Positions 56,527 to 64,000 of a DNA stretch of 64,000 nucleotides are shown piece after piece. The stretch lies in assembly GCA_036785325.1 (NCBI GenBank), contig JAXIVH010000016.1, positions 6,211,667-6,275,666 on the forward strand, given 5' to 3'. The notes under the pieces were generated by a model, which searched no databases, was not told where the DNA came from, and was given only the letters and a program-made list of their open reading frames with translations. Position 1 is the stretch's first letter; every line of letters begins with the position of its first letter. This DNA comes from Urophycis tenuis (taxonomy: Eukaryota; Chordata; Actinopteri; Gadiformes; Phycidae). The translations under genes were made by a program, and so were the position numbers.

Positions 56527-58994
56527 AGTGATTTTAGAAACAAAACACATTACCACGGTATCCATTTAAGACCAAATAAAAACAAAAAATGCCAAAAATA
56601 AAAATAGATTCACTACTTCACCGTCACAGTTGATGAGAGGGTGAAAAAGGTTTTACAACAGAGCTGTGCTGATCCATCCGGGACCAGCACTTCACCACCA
56701 GTTTGTCACCACCATACATTAGGAAAGCATGTCAGCCCAACGCGTACTAAATACAAGCATACACTACGTATTATGTAGATTTTTTTTTTTGTACATTGTT
56801 TTTTCGTTTTTGTCATTTTTTTGTTGTCATTTTGTCTGTTTTTGGTAGGCTGTAAGGGGGAGGGGAGGTGGCTCATCGTAGGATCATACACATTTCAGGT
56901 ACAATATAACAGTGTTAGTAAGATCGTCATGTCAAAGGCAGACACTGAAAAAGTGATCGTTTTTTTTTTTTTTTTTTTTTTTCTTGTCATTTGCAAAAAA
57001 AAACAACATAACTCATATTGGGAGGGGGGGAATAAACAGGGTGGGGTAAAAGAATAAAGGGAGCAAAGGTTTCACACTACAGCATTTACAAATATCTACC
57101 GAGGTTTAGTGAACAAACAACGCCACTGTCCAGAGTGTAGAGCAGTAGGCAGGAGACGTTCGGCAGAGGCAGAAGTTATACGTACAGGTCTCCTGTGAGA
57201 GTCATGAAGTCAAATGATCATACAAAAAGAATCATAAAATCATAGCCCATCTATCTATTTATATATATATTTCTCTATATAGTTTTGTGGTTTTTTTTAC
57301 GTTTTGAGAGCAGTACATGCAGCAGCCACTTAGTGGAGTGACGTCATACTGAGCCATGAAACATTGTGGGTGGGGAGGGGGCGTGGCTTACAGAACTTAC
57401 AGGGGGGGGGGGGGCAGGAAGTGAACGCAGCAGAGGGTAACACACAGGTCTGTAACACACAGACCCTGTTTCAAAGCCTCCTGTGGGGATTGACAGGACA
57501 GAGCTTTGGGGTGGAGATCCCAGGACGGATGCTTGGTATTCTACGCGGGATCGAGTAATCGAGTGATCGAGACATTCTGTGAACGGAATACGCTGCCAAC
57601 GCGGTGCGCTTGTAAAAGCCGAGACGCGACCGCTTCGCTTTGACTTGGTCTGCAGCAACAATCCAGAAGAATCAAATTTGGCGTCCAAAACTATCGTCCA
57701 AAACTAAGGGCCGGCCCAAAGCACCCACCCTCCTACACCCCTGATCTCCACCCTGGTCTTAACAAGCCCTACCCAGCCAGCGAGCGGCTGGCGTTAGCGT
57801 CGACGAGGTTCACTGAGCCATGACCTTTGACCTTGGGGGGGGGGGGGGGGGGGGGGGGGGGATGACGAAAACGAAGCGAATCACAATGGCGGCCCCGGAG
57901 CCCCGTTCACATTACTCCATGCTGTGTTCCCAGCACACCACAATGTTCTCAGAAGGCCCTTCTCTCCAGACCCCGGCCCGGGGCAGGGGGTTGGAGCGGG
58001 GTAATGGCGGGGCGGGGTTAGGGTCGGGTGGACAGGGATTATGACCATATAACCAGCCCGTCAGTATGCAATGACCCACGTCATTAACAGGGGGGGGGGG
58101 GGGGGAGAGCAACAAGCAGAAGCGCTGTATTTAAAGCTTTAGAAAAGAGAGAAAGTAGGAAACTGTGGCAGTTCTCTGAAAAAAACAAGTTACTTCGAGA
58201 TCATGTTCACACATTTCACCATCACATAAAGTAGGCCGTTGGTGGGCGGAGGGGAGGGTGGGTGGGGTGCGGGCTCAGGAGGAGTGGGTGGAGGGTCTTA
58301 CGGTGGCTACAGGAGGGGGGGGGGAGTAAGGATCACCGGTGATGTCAAGGTAGCAAGGCGAGGGCGGGTTCGCTGCCAAACATTCAGAGCATCAGGGTTT
58401 TTTGCTGAGTGGCAGCGTGGGGGAGGCGAGGGAGGGGGGGGGGGGGAGGGATACCAAAAGGGTTCTCAGGTCTTCCGCAGAGAGCCCTTGAATCAGGCGG
58501 TCGGCGCGGCCGGCCCCCGCCGTGCCCCGGGGGGCTGCGGGAGGCCCACCCATCCTGATGGAGCGTGGAGCGCGCGGGCGTGGCGGTCTCCTCTACGTCC
58601 CCTCCTCCGAAGCGGCCGGGCGCCCCTGAGGACCGGCGCCCTGCTGGGAGGGCGAGCGCACGCGGCCTGGGAGGGCCAGGGCGCGGGACTTGCAGTGTCT
58701 TACTGTGAAGCGTATCTTGTAAGTGGGTGTTAGTTGGAAGTGGATTTTGTCTCCTTTTTTTTTTTTTTCATTTTCTTTTTTTTTTTTTTACATCTCTCTT
58801 CATAGGTCAACAGAGCTTTCGCCTTCAGCCGGACATCCTATCAGGTGCTTAGTGTGTGTCTACACATACATGTGTTAGTGTGTGTGTATGTTGGACCACG
58901 TGTGCACTTCTGTGTGTGTGTGTGTGTGTGTGTGTCTTCCTTGCCATCCCAGAGTACACTGTTGTGGTGGCGGTGTCAGGAACAAGCCTTTGCT

Positions 58995-58998
58995 TCAG

Positions 58999-59048
<50 letters not shown>
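58995..59048. repeat. CT microsatellite in the alpha 3' UTR
   Basis: About 50 bp of ct (GA in the transcript), near a gt run at 58905-58934. Confidence 0.95.
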
Positions 59049-59050
<2 letters not shown>

Positions 59051-59704
59051 GTGCTATTTACAAGTCGTGTGTGTGTATGTGTGTCCAGCTCTGAGATCAC
59101 AATGCATCATTCGTCAGTGCGTGTCATCGGCCTGCCCTTCTTCTTCCTCTTTTTTTTTTCTCGTTTGGGTCATTCTTCACGGCTAGCACGAAGCATGTGG
59201 TGGTCGTTGCTGTAGATACAAGGTATACGCTTTTTTCTCAGAGCAGTGTTTATACGTCATGGGGGGGGCGGAGGTAATACAGAGGTGCCAACATGCCCAC
59301 TGAGTGAAAAGGCAAAACTCCCAGCAAGTTGAGGGCACAGCAAGTCGCTTACATCAAGGTGGACGGCCGTCGGCCCTGGTTAAATCAGTTGAATTTCAAG
59401 CCATGCGCGATTATTCATTTTTCCTCAAGAAAGGAGCGGCTAGCTAACGATCTCATTAGGTTGGCTATGCCAGCGGTAGATAATAGAGGTGGAGGTCGTA
59501 CAGATATTATGGGATGTGTCTACGCGACACAGTAGGACTGGGGGGTGGGGGGGGAGGGGAACCCAGTAGGACTGATTTGTTTTGTTTTTTCTCGTATCTC
59601 TCTCTCTCTCTCTCGCCAGCGGCTCATGAGTTGGTACCTCTGTCTTAGCAACAGCCCGACCCCCCTGGGGAGGGGGGGGGGGCGTGGCCCCCCCGCCCGC
59701 CCCT

Positions 59705-60021
59705 CTAGTCCTCGCCGTCGTCCTTCCCCTTGTCCTTCTTGTCCTTCTTGTCCTTCTTCTTCTTCTTCTTCTTCTTGGCCTCCTCCTTCTTGCCGAACGT
59801 GATGAAGTCTCCCTTGTCGTCGTCCCCGGCCTGGTTCTGCCGGATGGAGATGATGGCGGGCGAGCCGGGGATGATGAAGGCCTCGGGGGGCACCTCGCCG
59901 GGCTTCAGGTGCTGCGGGGGGCCCCCGGGACCCCCGGGGCCGCCGGGGCCGTAGCGGAAGTGCCAGCTGTTGCTGTCCACCCCGGCTCCCATGGGGGGGG
60001 ACACCTCTCCCCCGTCACCGT
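59705..60021 (-). CDS. pcdha: Pcdh-alpha constant region, last (third) coding exon
   Basis: This exon encodes the shared C-terminal tail that every alpha protocadherin isoform acquires by splicing. It starts after a good acceptor (pyrimidine tract CTTCCTTCCCCACCAG, AG at 60023-60022) with two bases of a split codon. It then encodes 104 residues to a TAG at 59707-59705. The reading GDGGEVSPPMGAGVDSNSW, then FIIPGSPAIISIRQ, GDFITFGKKEE and a run of eight lysines followed by KKDKKDKGKDD, is the hallmark of the alpha constant tail. The gamma tail is different. A G/P-rich stretch (YGPGGPGGPGGPP) sits near the middle. Constant exons 1 and 2 were not found between here and 64000 and probably lie beyond the window. 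Position and strand fit the vertebrate order alpha then gamma. Which of the duplicated teleost alpha clusters this is cannot be told. Confidence 0.93.
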
Positions 60022-60056
60022 CTGGTGGGGAAGGAAGACGCAGCGCCGTTAATACA

Positions 60057-61037
60057 GGAGGGTTGTACTGAGAGTTACTGCTGTGAGGGTTGTACTAAGA
60101 GTTACTGCTGTGAGGGTTGTACTGAGAGTTACTGCTGTGAGGGTTGTACTGAGAGTTACTGCTGTGAGGGTTGTACTGAGAGTTACTGCTGTGAGGGTTG
60201 TACTGAGAGTTACTGCTGTGAGGGTTGTAGTTAGTGAGAGTTACTGCTGTCAGGGTTGTACTGAGAGTTACTGCTGTGAGGGTTGTACTGAGTTACTGCT
60301 GTGAGGGTTGTACTGAGTTACTGCTGTGAGGTTTAGAGTAAGTTAGAGTTACTGCTATGAGGGTTGTACTGAGAGTTACTGCTGCGAGGGTTGTAGTTAG
60401 TTAGAGTTACTGCTATGAGGGTTGTACTGAGAGTTACTGCTGTGAGGGTTGTACTTAGAGTTACTGCTGTGAGGGTTGTACTGAAAGTTACTGCTGTGAG
60501 GATTGTAGTTAGTTAGAGTTACTGCTATGAGGGTTGTATTGAGAGTTACTGCTGTGAGGGTTGTAGTTAGTGAGAGTTACTACTATGAGGGTTTGTAGTT
60601 AGTGAGAGTTACTGCTATGAGGGTTGTAGTTAGTGAGAGTTACTGCTATGAGGGTTGTAGTTAGTGAGAGTTACTGCTATGAGGGTTGTAGTTAGTTAGA
60701 GTTACTGCTATGAAGGTTGTAGTTAGTGAGAGTTACTGCTATGAGGGTTGTAGTTAGTGAGAGTTACTGCTATGAGGGTTGTAGTTAGTTAGAGTTACTG
60801 CTATGAGGGTTGTAGTTAGTTAGAGTTACTGCTATGAGGATTGTAGTTAGTGAGAGTTACTGCTATGAGGGTTGTAGTTAGTGATAGTTACTGCTATGAG
60901 GGTTGTAGTTAGTTAGAGTTACTGCTATGAGGGTTGTAGTTAGTTAGAGTTACTGCTATGAGGGTTGTAGTTACTGAGAGTTACTGCTATGAGGGTCGTA
61001 GTTAGTGAGAGTTACTACTATGAGGGTTGTAGTTAGT
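60057..61037. repeat. Minisatellite (27-31 bp unit) next to the alpha exon 3 acceptor
   Basis: About 980 bp of tandem units of the type gagagttactgctgtgagg + gttgtact. The units nearest the exon use ctgtgagggttgtactgag, those further away ctatgagggttgtagttag, so two subfamilies are spatially separated. Roughly 33-35 copies by length. The array begins ~34 bp upstream of the acceptor AG. Confidence 0.95.
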
Positions 61038-63489
61038 AGCAGCTCGGCCATGCGCTCAGTTATTCAACTGCTGTGTGTGATTTAGAGGCACGATAGGCTG
61101 AACAGTGATGGTTAGATGCTGCTAGTACTGCTAGTGATGGTCCAACGCAGATATTTCATTCTGTTGTGTGTTACTTTTACCCATGCAATGAAAACACATC
61201 TTTTTTTCTTCTTCTCATGGGTAAGAATTCTCTTTAAGGATATTCCTCCTACATGAGTCATGACGTACCATAGTTCAGGTCAACCAACCAGATCACAAAA
61301 GCAAGTGGATGAATTTGGTTGTAAAAAGTACATAACATGCTCCATGTTGCGAAGGGAATCAAACCACAAGCATCAAGTCACTATGATGTGAGTCGCATTT
61401 AAATGACATGGTTCATAAAACCACTTTAAACACGCTGATCACATCCATCCATCCATTATCGTAACCGCGTATCCTCTACGAGGGTCGCGGACGCTGATCA
61501 CAGGTTTGGCTATTTACAAATGTTCAACGATAACTTCAATTGAACTTCCAGCACAGTCAGGTGGCTGAATGCAGGTCAACGCGACGGTGCCCTACGTCAG
61601 AGTGTGTGTGTGTGTGTGTGTGTGTGCGTTTGCACGTGTGAACATTCCTCATTGCTCAAGGACACACATTGTGTTTATTTTCTCACTGCGTGTCCCTCCT
61701 GCAGCACGCAGGTGGCTGGCCTGGAGTGCTCCACTGCGCAGGTGGAGGCTGCCTGCTCCACCCTCTCTCATCTAATTGCGCTCCATCTTACGACTCCATC
61801 ACAGAGCCGTGTGCAGCACTACCCTGCCGGCTGCCTCTGTCTCCTCAGGACCAGAGAGCCCACCCCGTATCTCTGTGGAACATACCATGTCAGGGAGAGG
61901 GGGAAGTGGCACTCACAAGTCACTACTTATTACATGGGAAGGCGAGTTATTTAGCGGCAACTCTAGGATTCAGAATTATTGGTAGGCCTTTAAATAATAT
62001 GAAACAATATATAGAGTGAAAGAGGGAAAGAGTGAGAGAGTGAGAGTGAACGAGGGAGAGTGTGAAAGGGTGAGAGAGTGAAAGAGTGAGAGAGTGAAAG
62101 ATAGTGAAAGAGTGAGAGAGTGAACGAGTGACAGTGAAAGAGTGACAGAGTGAAAGAGAGAGTGAACGAGTGAGAGAGTGAAAGAGAGTGAAAGAGTGAG
62201 AGAGTGAGCCAAACAGAACCCCACCCCGTCGCGTTGCTGGCTTCCTCTCAGCACTGACCTACTTGCTGCGTGTCCCTCAGACGCTCACGTTTAATTTCTT
62301 TGCCTCTTTTTCTCCGGAGTTCTGTCCGAAGGGGAGAAGAATTGAACGGGTGTCCACCCAACCAGAAGGAGCAGAGTCTGGGAGACGTGCCCACGTGATA
62401 CCCAGGGCCACAAGACTCGCGCGGTGTTCCCCTCGCCTGACCCATCCACTTCCTCTGAACTCACCGCTCGCCTCTATATATACACCCGCCTCTCTGTCTG
62501 AGATTAGGAATATCCTGACGACTGTTGCCCCTGTAACCACATCAGCCGCGGTATATATGGGCATGTATTGGGAAACACTGGTGCAGCTCAGTAACGTGAG
62601 CAGGTCTGGAACATCTAGCCGTACTATAAGGGGAGGTGTGAGTATCTTACCTTGCCTTCATAGTGCGTGGGGATCTGGGGTTTGTTTCCGTTGCTTGAGC
62701 AATTCTAATTTGTGATTTCGACCCCATGTGATGTCTGCTCGTACCAGGGTTTGTAGCGTCCCTAGAGGCGTCACTCTTGTCTTTTGGTCCCCCTGCCTTG
62801 TGGACGATGAAGGATGAGGATAATACAATGACTATAACAATAGTGGCTGTCTGCAGGGTAGACGATGAAGAGTCTGAGGTAGCGTGAGCTCCAGTGAACA
62901 TGGTGGCCTTTAAGAGACAGCGCCATCACCCTGGGCAGTGGATGGAGTCGGTGAGTGGAAGCGAGCCAAGCACGGCATTTTTTCATGTTTTGAGTCTCGC
63001 TTCGGCCCTTTAATCTCATTAAAAAAGGACACAATAGGACTGTTGTGAAGTTGCACAGCTTATGCATTTGAAAAACACCAGATTCCATCAGCAAAAGGCT
63101 ATCTTTGGCATTCACTGTCTGTGACACATGGCTGCAGGAGGGAGGCAGATCGGGTCTGACAGAGATGATGGAGGTGAGGAGATAAGGATGTGGCAGCGGA
63201 GGAAGTCGGGGTGTGATGACTTCCTGCTTCCTCCAACATGGAGATAGCCAGAGTCAAACACAGTTTCACTTCTTCCCCTCGCATCCAAATGTCCTGAGTT
63301 GAGATCTAAGAAGGGTTATAACACTAAGGAGGAGGGGGGCGGGAGAAAACAGCCAAGCTCTGCCCAGTACTGTGGGCGCAAAGTGATTGTGCACTCTGAG
63401 AGTGTTTATTTTGGCCTCTCTGGAAGTGACTGTCCACAACACCTCAGGGGGATGGATGGATGGGGTGACTGCGGCAGCTGATGAGTTCC
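61038..63489. other. Alpha constant-region intron (inferred)
   Basis: No alpha exon 1 or 2 coding sequence was recognised. Contents: a catccatccat + cgtatcctctacgagggtcg fish-repeat fragment (61446-61490), a gt run (61604-61626) and a GAGAGTGAAA-type low-complexity stretch (62018-62208). The rest is featureless to me. Confidence 0.4.
62018..62208. repeat. Purine-rich low-complexity repeat
   Basis: Irregular units of gagagtgaaagagtgagaga over ~190 bp. Confidence 0.9.
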
Positions 63490-63496
63490 CTGTGAG

Positions 63497-64000
63497 TCAC
63501 CTCCTGAGAGACACATCCTGAGAGTCACGCCCTGAGAGTCACGTCCTGAGAGACACGTCCTGAGAGACACGTCCTGAGAGACACATCCTGAGAGACACGT
63601 CCTGAGAGACACGTCCTGAGAGTCACGCCCTGAGAGTCACGTCCTGAGAGACACATCCTGAGTCACATCCTGAGTCACACCCTGAGTCACATCCTGAGTC
63701 ACGCCATGAGATACACATCCTGAGAGTCACGTCCTGAGAGTCACATCCTGAAAGACACGTCCTGAGAGACACGTCCTGAGAGTCACACCCTGAGAGTCAC
63801 GTCCTGAGAGACACGTCCTGAGAGACACGTCCTGAGAGTCACATCCTGAGAGACACATCCTGAGTCATGTCCTGAGAGTCACATCCTGAGTCACATCCTG
63901 AGAGTCACACCATGAGATACACGTCCTGAGAGTCACGTCCTGAGGGTCACGTCCTGAAAGTCACGTCCTGAGAGTCAAACCCTGAGAGTCACATCCTGAG
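63497..64000. repeat. Minisatellite of ~14-bp units running off the window
   Basis: Tandem units cctgagagacacgt / cctgagagtcacgt / cctgagtcacat; at least 500 bp and continuing beyond the right edge. Confidence 0.95.

Larger units (their letters stand above)
56505..59704 (-). other. Pcdh-alpha 3' untranslated region (inferred extent)
   Basis: About 3.2 kb of minus-strand sequence without a credible reading frame follows the alpha stop codon and ends at the first clear AATAAA. It contains G/C homopolymers (57402-57414, 57835-57861, 58091-58105), CA/GT repeats (58905-58934), a CT/GA repeat (59001-59048), long A/T runs (56783-56792, 56961-56982) and a GC-rich block at 58430-58700. The length is similar to the long alpha 3' UTRs of other vertebrates. 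The extent is inferred from the stop codon and poly(A) signal only. Confidence 0.6.

Noticed and set aside
58239..58733. 164-residue Gly/Arg-rich plus-strand frame
   Set aside because: Antisense to the alpha 3' UTR in a GC-rich, low-complexity stretch; no domain or codon signal.
60057..61037. CRISPR-like regular repeat
   Set aside because: Units are contiguous without unique spacers; it is a eukaryotic minisatellite.
61446..61490. Possible SINE at the catccatccat motif
   Set aside because: Only a short fragment similar to a common fish repeat is visible; boundaries and body cannot be defined.
61569..62019. Overlapping plus-strand frames near 61.6-62.0 kb
   Set aside because: Several frames are open at once after a GT repeat, with no consistent coding character.
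62647..62901. 84-residue minus-strand frame with a hydrophobic segment (TATIVIVIVLSSSFIVHKAG)
   Set aside because: Inside the presumed alpha intron, with no splice or poly(A) signals that I could align to it and no similarity to alpha exons 1 or 2; it may be chance.

Overview
The window is vertebrate nuclear DNA and most likely teleost. It holds part of a clustered protocadherin (Pcdh) locus in which every coding feature lies on the minus strand, so transcription runs from high to low coordinates. The fish assignment rests on the alpha-to-gamma layout with heavily homogenised gamma-like exons, a tRNA-derived SINE with the fish-type 'TTGAGCAAGGCACTTAA' core and (TTC)n tail, a common fish dispersed repeat, and very abundant microsatellites. 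I cannot name the species.

Layout, in transcription order. (1) 64.0-60.0 kb: intronic sequence of the Pcdh-alpha constant region with two minisatellites, then the last alpha constant exon (60021-59705), which encodes the lysine-rich alpha C-terminus. (2) 59.7-56.5 kb: the alpha 3' UTR, ending at an AATAAA. (3) 56.5-51.0 kb: spacer, with a ~280-bp GA microsatellite. (4) 50.8 kb to the left edge: fourteen variable-exon loci (called V1 to V14 here in transcription order) of the following subcluster, by synteny Pcdh-gamma. Ten are complete (V3, V5-V13), one is cut by the window edge but open throughout (V14), two are near full-length pseudogenes (V1, V2), and one is a 3' remnant (V4). The gamma constant exons must lie beyond position 1.

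Each intact variable exon is a single ~2.4-kb exon: signal peptide, six cadherin (EC) repeats, one membrane helix and ~90 cytoplasmic residues. It ends at a phase-0 splice donor (usually GAG|GTAGG) for joining to the shared constant exons. Thirteen of the fourteen have a conserved sequence element (CSE) 160-230 bp upstream of the ATG, which in other vertebrates is the CTCF-bound promoter core. Ten also have a sequence closely resembling the RE1/NRSE silencer (REST-binding site), usually 355-500 bp upstream of the ATG.

Strongest second-look signals: an RE1-plus-CSE promoter layout repeated exon by exon; a CGCT-to-CACT change in the CSE core shared by exactly five exons; a nearly identical EC5/EC6-TM-cytoplasmic block of up to ~1 kb spread across ten loci including a dead one (gene conversion); a chimeric exon (V9); and a possible small membrane-protein gene nested between V7 and V8.
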